Of a stretch of 64,000 bases of DNA, positions 1 through 8,192 are shown piece by piece (the first letter of the stretch is position 1; each line of letters opens with the position of its first letter). Made by a program: the position numbers and the translations under genes. Where the stretch lies: positions 73,671-137,670 of the forward strand of contig CAVJTH010000004.1 in assembly GCA_963652365.1 (NCBI GenBank), in the 5' to 3' direction. The notes under the pieces are model-generated. The model saw only the letters and a program-made list of their open reading frames with translations. It did not search any database and had not been told where the DNA came from. The stretch comes from Hallerella sp963652365. GTDB taxonomy: Bacteria; Fibrobacterota; Fibrobacteria; Fibrobacterales; Fibrobacteraceae.

Positions 1-1
1 C

Positions 2-1420
2 TACCAGCTGGGCTACGGAACGAGCCGCGGCATCGGATACCGCGATTCCACGCAGGACCTGATGGGCGTGATGAGCCACATGCCGGAAGAGGCCCTGGTT
101 CTCGCGAAGAACCTCATTTCCGTCCAGCGTCCCGAAGGCAACGCGATGCACCAGTATGCGCCGCTCGCTCTTGCCGAAGATACGGGAAACGAAGCGAACG
201 AAGGCGATTCCCGCGAAAAGGCGACCGCGGTCGATGCCGACGGCAACCGTCTCTATGCGGACTGGTATGGCGATGACCATCTCTGGATCGTTCTGACGGT
301 GGCGAGCTACCTCAAGGAAACGGGAAAGATGGATCTCCTGAAGGAAGAAATCCCGTTCTACGAGAAGGGCAAGAAGCGCGCCGAACGCGAAAAGGGAACC
401 GTTCTCGAACACCTGAAGCGCAGCCTGAACTTTACGCGCACGCACCTCGGAAAGCACGGTCTTCCGCTGCTCGGATTTGCCGACTGGAACGACTGCATGA
501 ACCTTCCGCTCGGCGCGGAATCCACGTTCAACACGGCCCTCTACGCGAAGGCCCTGCTCGAAATGATGGACATCGAGGAACACCTCGGCGACACGGCCGC
601 TGTCGAAATGTACAAGGGCTGGTACGAGGACGTGAAGAAGGCCTTCAACGAAAGCGCCTGGGACGGCAAGTGGTGGGTCCGCTGGTTCGACAAGGACGGC
701 AACGCCTACGGAACGAACAAGGCGAAATACGGCAAGATCTACTGCAACGGCCAGTCCTGGCCAATCATCGGCGGCATCGCGAGCGGCGAACACGCGAAGC
801 AGGGCATGGACAGCCTGAACAAGCTCCTGAACACGCAATACGGCGTCAAGAGCTCGACCCCGGGCTACCGCGGCTTCGACCCGACCGTGGGCGGCATTTC
901 CACGTATCCTCCCGGAGCGAAGGAAAACGGCGGCATCTTCCTGCACACGAACCCGTGGGTGATGATTGCCGAAACGATTCTCGGACGTGGCGACAATGCC
1001 TACAATTACTACTGCCAGATCAATCCGGCGGCGAAGAACGACATTCTCGACATCTTCGAGTCCGAGCCGTATTGCTATCCGCAGAACATCCTCGGCAACG
1101 AACACAGGCAGTTCGGCATGGGCCGCAACGCGTGGCTTTCCGGAACCTCGACCTGGACATACCAGGCCGCGACGCAGTACATTCTGGGCATTCGCGCGAG
1201 CTACAACGGTCTCGTCGTCGATCCGTGCATTCCGTCGAAGTGGAACGGCTTTGACGCCGTTCGCAAGTTCCGCGGCGCGACCTACGAAATCTCCGTGAAG
1301 AACCCGGACCACGTGTGCAAGGGTGTCGCGAAGATGGTCGTTGACGGCAAGGAAATCGATTCCAACGTCGCCCCGATCTTTACGAAGGGCACGCACAAGG
1401 TCGAAGTCATCCTCGGCTAG
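2..1420 (+). CDS. GH94 cellobiose/cellodextrin phosphorylase, C-terminal part (5' truncated)
   Basis: The reading frame is open from base 2, so the gene starts before the window and only the last 472 or so residues are present. It reads as the (alpha/alpha)6 catalytic barrel and C-terminal sandwich of GH94 phosphorylases, which split cellobiose or cellodextrins with phosphate to glucose 1-phosphate in the cytoplasm. Recognisable blocks are GYRDSTQDLMG at the start, MHQYAPL, YGDDHLWIVLTVASYLKETG, and GFADWNDCMNLPLG, where the Asp of the DWND block is the family's general acid. The first ATG in the window (62) lies inside conserved sequence and is not the start. A terminator follows 20 nt after the stop. 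Specificity (cellobiose versus longer glucans) cannot be decided here; cellobiose phosphorylase is the likeliest reading. Confidence 0.9.
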   Translation, partial: YQLGYGTSRGIGYRDSTQDLMGVMSHMPEEALVLAKNLISVQRPEGNAMHQYAPLALAEDTGNEANEGDSREKATAVDADGNRLYADWYGDDHLWIVLTVASYLKETGKMDLLKEEIPFYEKGKKRAEREKGTVLEHLKRSLNFTRTHLGKHGLPLLGFADWNDCMNLPLGAESTFNTALYAKALLEMMDIEEHLGDTAAVEMYKGWYEDVKKAFNESAWDGKWWVRWFDKDGNAYGTNKAKYGKIYCNGQSWPIIGGIASGEHAKQGMDSLNKLLNTQYGVKSSTPGYRGFDPTVGGISTYPPGAKENGGIFLHTNPWVMIAETILGRGDNAYNYYCQINPAAKNDILDIFESEPYCYPQNILGNEHRQFGMGRNAWLSGTSTWTYQAATQYILGIRASYNGLVVDPCIPSKWNGFDAVRKFRGATYEISVKNPDHVCKGVAKMVVDGKEIDSNVAPIFTKGTHKVEVILG

Positions 1421-1440
1421 TCGATTTGCGTACAAGCGAA

Positions 1441-1470
1441 AGGTCTCGCCTCGCAGGGCGGGGCCTTTTT
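1441..1470 (+). terminator. Rho-independent terminator after the GH94 gene
   Basis: A 10-bp stem AGGTCTCGCC / GGCGGGGCCT (two G-T pairs), 6-nt loop, followed by TTTTT, 20 nt past the phosphorylase stop. Confidence 0.8.
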
Positions 1471-1675
1471 CCATGGGCGAAAGTCTTGCCCCGCGGTGCG
1501 TTAGGAACGGAAGCCCGGACGGGTTCGGACAGGCGCGCGAGATCTTTCCGTATGCGCGTTCGCGGCTGGCTGAACGGAAAAATCGGCGCGGCACGCGGCG
1601 ATTCGATAACGCGACGGTCCGGCCCCGCGAGCGGGGAAACGACCCGGTTTTCAAGAGGTTTACTTTGTACTTTTT

Positions 1676-1684
1676 TATATTTTG
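1676..1684 (+). promoter_or_regulatory. TAnnTTTG-like promoter element
   Basis: TATATTTTG ends 3 nt before the ATG at 1688, inside a sudden T-rich stretch in GC-rich DNA. By analogy with the Bacteroidota -7 element the transcript would start at or next to the start codon. Confidence 0.55.
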
Positions 1685-1687
1685 CGT

Positions 1688-2494
1688 ATGAAGTTTTTAA
1701 ATTCGCTCTCCCTTTTTCCTTTCGTCATCGCTTCGCAGGCGTTCGCGACGCTCGATTCCTCGCTTGACGAAAGCGCAAAAGATTCCGTGGTGGCGGATTC
1801 GGCGACGCTCGAAAGGAAGGGCGGGCTCCTCGGCGGACTCTATCCGGTCGAAAAAAGCGAAGCGATCGGGAAGGGAAACTTTCTCGCCGGCGCGACGCTC
1901 TTTCTCCTGCAGGGAAACACGGACGAGGAAACGCTGGACATCCTGATAGGCGACCTGTACAAGGCGGACGGCTACACCTTTACCGTCAAGGGGTTCGGGG
2001 CTTACCTTGTACGCGACGCGATGGCGATCGGTGCGCGGGCGGGGTATTCGCGGACGTGGCTCGATATCGACTATTCGATTCTCGAAGACCTGGCGGACAT
2101 TTCCGAACATCGGAAGTATCTGAAGAACGGATTCTTCGTGCAGCCATATCTCAAGAACTATCTCAAGGTCTTTGATTCCCGGACTATCTATTTCTTCAAC
2201 GAGACGTCGATTTCGGTCGAGTATTCCTATGGAATTTCCCAGTCGGACGACGGCGAGGACGTTTCCAGAACGCGGACGCGCGGATGGACGATCGAATTCG
2301 GCATCAATCCCGGGCTGAGCGTGATGGTGCTCGACCGGCTGGCCTTCGAGACGTCGGTCGGACTCCTGGGACTGAGTTCGAACATCATGGAAATCGAGGA
2401 GAACGGGGAGCGGAGGAGCGAGTTTACGTACAACATCGTGAATTTTACCATCAACCTGCTCGCGCTGAACTTTTCGCTCGTTTATTTCATCTAG
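1688..2494 (+). CDS. Exported outer-membrane beta-barrel-like protein
   Basis: 268 residues with a signal peptide of about 22 residues (MKFLNSLSLFPFVIASQAFA). The mature part alternates polar and aromatic/aliphatic residues in strand-like blocks, and the protein ends in a strand with a penultimate Phe, as small outer-membrane barrels do. I do not recognise a specific family. ATG 1688 is chosen over an upstream TTG at 1682 because the signal peptide begins cleanly there; no ribosome binding site precedes it, in line with a leaderless transcript. It is followed after 8 nt by two PCMD-domain lipoproteins in the same direction, so the three probably form one operon for a surface structure or surface glycan function. 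Confidence 0.7.
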   Translation: MKFLNSLSLFPFVIASQAFATLDSSLDESAKDSVVADSATLERKGGLLGGLYPVEKSEAIGKGNFLAGATLFLLQGNTDEETLDILIGDLYKADGYTFTVKGFGAYLVRDAMAIGARAGYSRTWLDIDYSILEDLADISEHRKYLKNGFFVQPYLKNYLKVFDSRTIYFFNETSISVEYSYGISQSDDGEDVSRTRTRGWTIEFGINPGLSVMVLDRLAFETSVGLLGLSSNIMEIEENGERRSEFTYNIVNFTINLLALNFSLVYFI

Positions 2495-2502
2495 GGGGCA
2501 AA

Positions 2503-3996
2503 ATGCGAAGGATACGGATAGTCGGACTTTTCGGATTTCTTGCCGCGATTTTTTTGGGGGCCTGCGGCGATGAGGCCTCCCAGCCGGAAGTCGCGATTTT
2601 CGCGCTGGAAGGCATCGAGTTTGCGGACGTGAAATGCGAACTCGATTCCGCGGAAAGGACGGTCCGGATTCTTTCGAATGGAAAGCGCCTCGATTCGCTG
2701 GTCGTAAAGTCCGTGGAAGCGGCTCCCTGGGCGAGGCTCTTCTTGACGCTGGATTCGGACCCGATCAGTCCCGAAATCGGGGAGGAGCTTTTGCCGCAGA
2801 CGGTCGTTCCGCTCAAGGGCGCCTCGTCGTTTTCCTTTGCCGTGCTGGATTCTTCCATGCGCATTGTCGCCGTGTGGACCGTTTCGGTCGAAGTCGTGTC
2901 CGCTTCGTCCGCACGCGAAAGAAGTTCTTCCTCGGAGGCGAAGGTTTCGTCGTCTTCCGAAAAGAGCTCGTCGTCCGCAGCGGGAGATTTGTCGTCCGCG
3001 AAAGAAAGCTCGTCGTCCGCGGCGTCAAGTTCCTCTTCGTTTGGCGCTTCGGGAATTTCCGTTTCGGAGCTTTCCGCGCCCAAGGGAACGGTGACGATTT
3101 CCGAGAAGAATGTCTATGTGGAACTGCCCTACGGGAGCGACCTTTCGGCGGTGAGGCTCTTGCCGCTCGATTCCGCGCAAGACCTGCGACGTTCGGTCCA
3201 GATGGAATTTCTCGATTCGACGGGGACGCTCGCCGCGTATCGCGTGGTGGCCGGCGTGCAGCTTCCCGGATCGGATCTTTCCGCGCGGAGCTATTTCTGG
3301 GCGACGACAAGCGACGCGATGGCCACGGAGGGAAGCGCCAATGCATACAAGTTCACGGCTTCGGAAAATTTGACGTCCGACGGTTCTTCCGTTTCCATTT
3401 CGACCGCGACGGTCTCGTGCGCCCTGGGGATCATCACGGGCGGATGGAAGATGGCTTCGGGTTTCTATTTTCTCGGTTCGTATGCGGGAATGGACGCCCG
3501 AAACGTTTACGACCGCGCCTACGAAAGCGGAACGCCTTCGACGGACGCTTCCGACATTTCGCTCGACATGGCTTTCGGAAAGCCTTTTTTCGGACGACCG
3601 GAAGCCTTTGAGCTGGAATACGCCTATACCCATGTGTCAAGCAAGAACGCGAACTATCCGCAAAGAAGCCTTGCCTACGTGCTTCTCCTGGATGCGGACG
3701 GAAAGGTCGTCGCGACGGGGATGCTTTCCGATTCGGTTTCGGTGGAACGGACGACCGGAACCATCGCGCTTTCTTACGGGGCGGATCCCAATGGACTCTT
3801 GACGGGCGGCTATGCGGGCGCGTCGGGACTTTCGCTCGGAACGGGCGACGAGGACGTTGCGGAAATCCGCGTGCTTTTCGCGTCGAGCGCCTATGCGCAT
3901 GTCGTCGCGGGCGGAACGGCGGTGACGGCTTCCGGCAACTATCGGGGCGGCGAGAACTCGACGCTTGCGCTTTACGGCTTTCGGCTGATCTACTAG
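2503..3996 (+). CDS. PCMD-domain lipoprotein with Ser-rich linker
   Basis: 497 residues. A lipoprotein signal peptide ends in the lipobox LGAC, so the protein should be membrane anchored. Residues about 30-130 form a small beta domain; residues about 132-181 are a Ser/Glu/Lys/Ala linker of repeated SSSS blocks, typical of Fibrobacter extracellular proteins. The C-terminal 240 residues resemble the PCMD domain (putative carbohydrate metabolism domain, Pfam PF13201), with the family's FGKPFFGRPEAFELEYAY block and a late EIRVLFASSA block. AGGGGG lies 5-10 nt before ATG 2503. It sits between a barrel protein and a second PCMD lipoprotein 10 nt downstream. Binding or handling of a carbohydrate at the cell surface is an inference from the domain name only. 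Confidence 0.8.
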   Translation: MRRIRIVGLFGFLAAIFLGACGDEASQPEVAIFALEGIEFADVKCELDSAERTVRILSNGKRLDSLVVKSVEAAPWARLFLTLDSDPISPEIGEELLPQTVVPLKGASSFSFAVLDSSMRIVAVWTVSVEVVSASSARERSSSSEAKVSSSSEKSSSSAAGDLSSAKESSSSAASSSSSFGASGISVSELSAPKGTVTISEKNVYVELPYGSDLSAVRLLPLDSAQDLRRSVQMEFLDSTGTLAAYRVVAGVQLPGSDLSARSYFWATTSDAMATEGSANAYKFTASENLTSDGSSVSISTATVSCALGIITGGWKMASGFYFLGSYAGMDARNVYDRAYESGTPSTDASDISLDMAFGKPFFGRPEAFELEYAYTHVSSKNANYPQRSLAYVLLLDADGKVVATGMLSDSVSVERTTGTIALSYGADPNGLLTGGYAGASGLSLGTGDEDVAEIRVLFASSAYAHVVAGGTAVTASGNYRGGENSTLALYGFRLIY

Positions 3997-4006
3997 GAAA
4001 AATCCC

Positions 4007-6061
4007 ATGAAAAGAACACTTTCCCTGTTCGCCGTTCTCGTTGGAGCTTTCTCCGCCTGCACGGCCGATTACGATGCCCTGGGAACCTCGGACTACAGGT
4101 CGCTTGAAAACGTTTCATTCGTCGAGCAGGACGGTCCCGCGTCGGTCTATTCCGGCGAGCACAGGATGGTCTTTACGTTGCGCGCGCCGCCGGATTCGGT
4201 GGGAACCTGGGATTCCATTACGGTGAAGGACCTCGAAACGAGCCATTTCGCCTCGCTCCATCTGGTCGATAGCAAGTTCCGCGAATTTCCGACGGATTCC
4301 GCAGCGCTCGACTCCCTGGCCCGACAGGTCTCGTTCAAAAGAAAGTCCATTCGCAAGGATAGCCGTCTCCGTCTGCCGCAAAGCCAGGTCCTTTACGCGA
4401 TCGTCGTTTCCGAAAGCGGAAAGCAGTCACTCTGGAAGTGGAGCTTTGAAATTCCCGGCGTCGCGACCGACACCGACGAGGACTCCCCGGACACTTCATC
4501 GACGGTCGAACTTTCGAGCGCAAAGTCGCTTTCCGTGGAATTCGAGAACCAGGTTCGCATCGATACGCTAGGCGATACGCTTCAGGTGAAGCTTGCTTCC
4601 GGCATGTCCCTCGATTCCGTTCGGCTAAAAGGCTGGTCGGCGAGCGACCGCGCTTCGGTTTTCCCTTCGCCGGATTCCGTGCGCGCCTGGAAGGATTCGC
4701 AAAGCTTTACCGTAACGGCCGAAGACGGATCGGAAAGAACGTGGACGGTTCGCTTCGCGTTTGCGGGGGCTCTCGAAATTCTCTACATCGCGGCAAAAGA
4801 CCAGCTGGCCGCGAAAATCGACGATTCCCTCTGTACCGTGACGTTCTATTTCGAAAGCGAAGAATCGCTGCAGGCAGTCGAAATCGATTCCCTGCGTCTT
4901 TCGGACGGGGCGAGTTCGGACATTCCATCGACGCTTGACCTGACGGAAGAAAGGTCGTTCGACATCTCCGACGGGGATTCCTCGAAAACGTGGACGCTTC
5001 GCGGAAAGGTGAAATCCTGGCCTCCGCAGATTCTTTCGCTTCGAATCGAAAACAGGAGCGCGACCATCGACACGGCGGAAAGACGAATCTATCTGGACAC
5101 GCTGCCCTATCTCGCGGATCTTTCGAAACTCGAAATCTCGCAAGTCGAGTTCTCAAAGGGCGCTTCGAGCGAAGAGCTTCTTGCGGGGAGCGAAATCGAT
5201 CTGGAATCGGAGCGTTCCATTGTGGTGAAAAACGCCACGGGCGACAGCGCGACCTATCGGATTCTCGCCGGCTACCAGCTTCCGAACAGCGGGTTCGATT
5301 CGTGGAACGGCGACGCTCCCACGCCGGATTCGATTTGGAACAACGCCAACACGATTCTGACGACGACGAAAAAATATTCGTCCGGTTCGATCATCGGCGC
5401 GGAGATCAAGACCGGCGAAGTACTCGGCAAGGTCGCTAGCGGAAGCCTCTACACGGCCGACTTCAACCCGAACGGCGTAGGCACGCTCAGCATGGCGAAA
5501 GCTTCGACGTGGCCAGACGGCAACGAGCTTCTGGACTTTGGCAAGCCGTTCCGGGCACGCCCGCGGTTCATGGAAGTCAAGTTCCAGTATAACGGCCAGG
5601 GCAACGATTCCTGCGACATCTACATCATCCTCGAAAATCGTACGGGAAACCGGAACGTGGATCGTTCGATCGCCGATGTCAACAAGCTGGTCGCTTCGGC
5701 GTGGTTTCGCTCCACGACATCGCTCGCCGACGGCAGGACCTGCGCTTCGGACGCGGCGCGGTCTGCAAATCCCGATGTCGTTTCCGTTTCCGACCCGGAC
5801 GCGAACGGCTTTCGGGTCTTGCGCCTGAAGCTCCAGTATGGGACACCGCTCGCCTGTTCCCCGATCGAGAATTCTTCCGTTTTCGCGACAGCGTTCAAGT
5901 CGAGCGATTCCAAGGCGATTTTCAACGGGGTGGAGCAGGGAACGGGCAACGAACCCGTGACGCACATCCGCGTCGTCTTCGCGTCGAGCGCGGCAGGGAA
6001 CTCCTATAGCGGGGTCAAGAATTCGACGCTCCTCGTCGATGAAATGCGCCTTCTCTATTGA
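4007..6061 (+). CDS. Large PCMD-domain lipoprotein with N-terminal beta-domain repeats
   Basis: 684 residues, lipobox FSAC. After the anchor come about three diverged repeats of roughly 80-90 residues, each ending with a pattern such as SFTVTAEDGSERTWTVRF or FDISDGDSSKTWTLRG; this resembles DUF5018-like beta domains of Bacteroidota lipoproteins. From about residue 424 a PCMD-type domain follows: GFDSWNGDAPTPDSIWNNAN, LLDFGKPFRARPRFMEVKF, and VTHIRVVFASSAAG near the end. It shares the C-terminal architecture of the preceding gene, so the two are paralogues joined to different N-terminal parts. RBS AGGAAAAA precedes ATG 4007. The last gene of the probable operon, it converges on the PHP gene with only 10 nt between stops and no obvious terminator. 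Confidence 0.8.
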   Translation: MKRTLSLFAVLVGAFSACTADYDALGTSDYRSLENVSFVEQDGPASVYSGEHRMVFTLRAPPDSVGTWDSITVKDLETSHFASLHLVDSKFREFPTDSAALDSLARQVSFKRKSIRKDSRLRLPQSQVLYAIVVSESGKQSLWKWSFEIPGVATDTDEDSPDTSSTVELSSAKSLSVEFENQVRIDTLGDTLQVKLASGMSLDSVRLKGWSASDRASVFPSPDSVRAWKDSQSFTVTAEDGSERTWTVRFAFAGALEILYIAAKDQLAAKIDDSLCTVTFYFESEESLQAVEIDSLRLSDGASSDIPSTLDLTEERSFDISDGDSSKTWTLRGKVKSWPPQILSLRIENRSATIDTAERRIYLDTLPYLADLSKLEISQVEFSKGASSEELLAGSEIDLESERSIVVKNATGDSATYRILAGYQLPNSGFDSWNGDAPTPDSIWNNANTILTTTKKYSSGSIIGAEIKTGEVLGKVASGSLYTADFNPNGVGTLSMAKASTWPDGNELLDFGKPFRARPRFMEVKFQYNGQGNDSCDIYIILENRTGNRNVDRSIADVNKLVASAWFRSTTSLADGRTCASDAARSANPDVVSVSDPDANGFRVLRLKLQYGTPLACSPIENSSVFATAFKSSDSKAIFNGVEQGTGNEPVTHIRVVFASSAAGNSYSGVKNSTLLVDEMRLLY

Positions 6062-6071
6062 ACGCCTGAAC

Positions 6072-6929
6072 CTAGAACGATTCGACGCGGGACTTTTCGC
6101 GTCGCTCGCGAAGTTCCTCGACGACGGTGTAGGGCATCTTCATGCAGTTCGGGGCGTAGGGACTGTTTTCCGTGTGAAAATCCGAGCCTCCCGTTCCGAC
6201 AAGGCCGTAATGTTCGGCAAGTTCCCGGTAGCGCCTGGCAACCGCGCCTTTCTGGGCCGGCGAATAGGTTTCGATCCCCTTGAGTCCCGCTTCGACCAGA
6301 TCGGGAATCAGCGAATCGACGCCGGACTTGTAGGGATGGGCGAGAACCGCGATCCCGCCGGCGTTTTCGATCAGTCGGATCGTCTGCTGGGGGTTGAGCC
6401 CGCGCTTTTCGACAAACGCCGGAGCGCCTTCGCCCAGGAACCTGTTGAACGCCTCCCCGAAATTGGAAACGTATTCCTCATCGACCAGGGCCATCGCGAT
6501 GTGCGGCCTGCCGACGACCTTTCCCTTGCAGTATCCCATCACTTTTTCGAAGTGTACGTTCATGCCTAGCTGGGAAAGCTTCTTGAGTATCGCCTTTGCG
6601 CGGGAAACGCGCTGCCGCGCGCTTTCTTCCAGTTCCGTGTTCATGGCGAGATTGGTCGGATCGCAGAAATAGCCGAGAATGTGGACGTCGCGTCCTTGCC
6701 AGACGGAAGAGACCTCGATACCGGGAATCAGTTCCACGCCGAGCAGGTCCGCATAGGGCTTTGTCGCCATGTAGGAATCCAGCGTGTCGTGGTCGGTGAC
6801 GGAAATGCAGCAAAGCCCCCGTCGCTTGCAGAGCCTTACCACTTCGAGCGGGGAGAGCGAGCCGTCCGAGAGGTTCGTGTGTATGTGCAGATCCGCAAAG
6901 CCCGTCTTTTGCCTGGAAGTCTCGTTCAT
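6072..6929 (-). CDS. PHP-domain phosphoesterase (nucleoside bisphosphate phosphatase / TrpH-YciV type)
   Basis: 285 residues. Metal-binding PHP motifs are intact: FADLHIHTNLSDG (His15, His17), SVTDHDTLD (Asp46-His47), the GIEVSS block, VLAHPYKS, and GTGGSDFHTE near the end. The length and spacing match the family of Escherichia coli YciV (RNase AM, 3',5'-nucleotide phosphatase) and related 5'-3' exoribonuclease-like PHP proteins; substrate is not fixed by sequence. ATG 6929 is chosen because the upstream gene ends in an ATGA overlap there (stop 6926-6928), which indicates translational coupling. The frame stays open further upstream but reads through the neighbour. Confidence 0.85.
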   Translation of the reverse strand: MNETSRQKTGFADLHIHTNLSDGSLSPLEVVRLCKRRGLCCISVTDHDTLDSYMATKPYADLLGVELIPGIEVSSVWQGRDVHILGYFCDPTNLAMNTELEESARQRVSRAKAILKKLSQLGMNVHFEKVMGYCKGKVVGRPHIAMALVDEEYVSNFGEAFNRFLGEGAPAFVEKRGLNPQQTIRLIENAGGIAVLAHPYKSGVDSLIPDLVEAGLKGIETYSPAQKGAVARRYRELAEHYGLVGTGGSDFHTENSPYAPNCMKMPYTVVEELRERREKSRVESF

Positions 6930-7504
6930 TGGGCGTTTCCGGCAAAGAGCTTCACCAGGAATTCGGAGCGCCTTTCGGGATTGTCTCCGGCGAGGAGGCT
7001 CAGGTTCAGCAGAGGAAAGAACTTTTCGGAATCGAAGCCAAAGCGGTAAGTCGCCCCGCAGACCTTGGCGAGGTAGAGCATCTGGAAGAGAGGCTTCGGT
7101 TCGAGATAGACGCACGCCGTGAACGGAGAGCGGCAAAGCCTGTCCTGGATTTTCCCGAATTCGGATTCTCCGTAGCGACAGCCGATTCCCGTATAGTAGA
7201 GAACCTCCGACTGGATGCCGAGCGTTTGCAGAAAGCTTTCGTGCCGGGAGTTGGAAAGGAGAAGCGTTCCCGGGACCTTGCGCGTGTCGAGCGCTTTCAG
7301 AAAACTCGCATAGGCCAGTACGTCTTCGGAAATTTCGGGCAGAATCACCAGAAGTCCGCTAGTCCTGGCAAAGTCTATCGGGTATTCGAACGCTTCGCTG
7401 GAATCGCCCGCGCGCTTCGCGAACCACCGCAAGAGCGATTCCCGCGAACGGAACCGCTTGAAGAAGTATCGAAAGGTGTCGGCGAAATATGGCGAAGGTT
7501 TCAA
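6926..7504 (-). CDS. Short GT9-like (heptosyltransferase-like) protein
   Basis: 192 residues if it starts at TTG 7504, which is preceded by GGAG at 5 nt spacing; TTG 7525 is an alternative, and no ATG is available. The block GLLVILPEISEDVLAYASFLKAL resembles the first Rossmann strand and helix of family 9 glycosyltransferases, followed by a TLLLSNSRHESFLQTLG strand, VYLEPKPLFQMLYLAKVCGA and YRFGFDSEKFFPLLNLSL, again GT9-like. It is about half the usual length, with only the N-terminal domain, so catalytic function is doubtful. It overlaps the PHP gene by ATGA and diverges from the RNase H gene across 43 bp. Confidence 0.6.
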   Translation of the reverse strand: MKPSPYFADTFRYFFKRFRSRESLLRWFAKRAGDSSEAFEYPIDFARTSGLLVILPEISEDVLAYASFLKALDTRKVPGTLLLSNSRHESFLQTLGIQSEVLYYTGIGCRYGESEFGKIQDRLCRSPFTACVYLEPKPLFQMLYLAKVCGATYRFGFDSEKFFPLLNLSLLAGDNPERRSEFLVKLFAGNAQ

Positions 7505-7531
7505 GTTGACTCCGATGTTTGGCAAAAGAAA

Positions 7532-7542
7532 ATATAAATTTT
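7532..7542. promoter_or_regulatory. AT-rich divergent promoter region
   Basis: ATATAAATTTT lies between the divergent genes. On the + strand TAAATTTT ends 5 nt before the RNase H ATG; on the - strand TTTATATTTTC lies about 25 nt before the TTG at 7504. Both readings fit the TAnnTTTG-like element used elsewhere in this window. Confidence 0.45.
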
Positions 7543-7547
7543 CCGCG

Positions 7548-8192
7548 ATGAGCAAAACGAAGTTCTACGCGATCAAGTCGCCATCCGGACAAAAAATCGT
7601 CACCTCGTGGGCGGAATGCGAACGCTTGACCCATGGCGTCAAGGGGTGTCTCTTCAAGGCGTTTGCGTCTCGCGCCGAAGCGGAATCGTGGATTTCCGGC
7701 GTATCGGAAAGGCATCCGGACGGTCTGCGCGTCTATGTTGACGGTTCCTTTTCGCCTGACTTCGATCGGGCGGGCTGGGCCTTTGTCGCAGTCGAAAACG
7801 ATTGCGAAATCGCGTCGGAAAGCGGCGTGACGGACTATCCCGCGGAAAGCCGCAATATCGACGGAGAACTCGAAGCGAGTCTCCGGGCCCTTTCCTGGCT
7901 AAGGCGTAGCGGAAAGTCGGGCGTCATCTGCCACGATTACGAAGGCATCGCGCGCTGGGCGAAGGGAGAATGGAAGGCGACGCGGCCGGTCGCCATCCGC
8001 TACCGGGATGCCGTCCGGGCCTATCCCGACGCGAAATTCGAAAAGGTTCCGGCGCATTCGGGCGTCAAGTGGAACGAGGCGGTCGATGAACGCGCGAAAA
8101 AGGCGATTCTCCGGGCAAAAAACGCTCGCGCTTCGGAAAGAAACCCTTCTGCCTTGCCGCCGGTAGGCGGATCGCTGGATCTCTTCGCCTAG
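7548..8192 (+). CDS. rnhA: Ribonuclease HI with N-terminal viroplasmin (hybrid-binding) domain
   Basis: 214 residues. Residues 1-50 form a caulimovirus viroplasmin-type domain (KFYAIKSPSGQKIVTSWAEC, VKGCLFKAFASRAEAESWI), which binds RNA/DNA hybrids. Residues 58-195 are the RNase H fold with the four acidic residues in place: VDGS (Asp65), GELEA (Glu107), CHDYEG (Asp130) and NEAVDERAK (Asp near 186). The layout and numbering match the Bacillus halodurans-type enzyme closely. It removes RNA from RNA/DNA hybrids in the cytoplasm. ATG 7548 is chosen because the domain begins right there; the frame upstream reads through the promoter region. Its stop codon shares the CTAG palindrome with the stop of the convergent agmatine deiminase gene. 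Confidence 0.9.
   Translation: MSKTKFYAIKSPSGQKIVTSWAECERLTHGVKGCLFKAFASRAEAESWISGVSERHPDGLRVYVDGSFSPDFDRAGWAFVAVENDCEIASESGVTDYPAESRNIDGELEASLRALSWLRRSGKSGVICHDYEGIARWAKGEWKATRPVAIRYRDAVRAYPDAKFEKVPAHSGVKWNEAVDERAKKAILRAKNARASERNPSALPPVGGSLDLFA

Noticed and set aside
62..64. ATG 62 as start of the phosphorylase
   Set aside because: Conserved GH94 sequence (GYRDSTQDLMG) extends upstream to the window edge, so the gene is simply truncated.
4625..5143. Minus-strand frame of 172 codons opposite the PCMD lipoprotein
   Set aside because: Shadow frame with Arg/Phe-rich sequence and no initiation signals.
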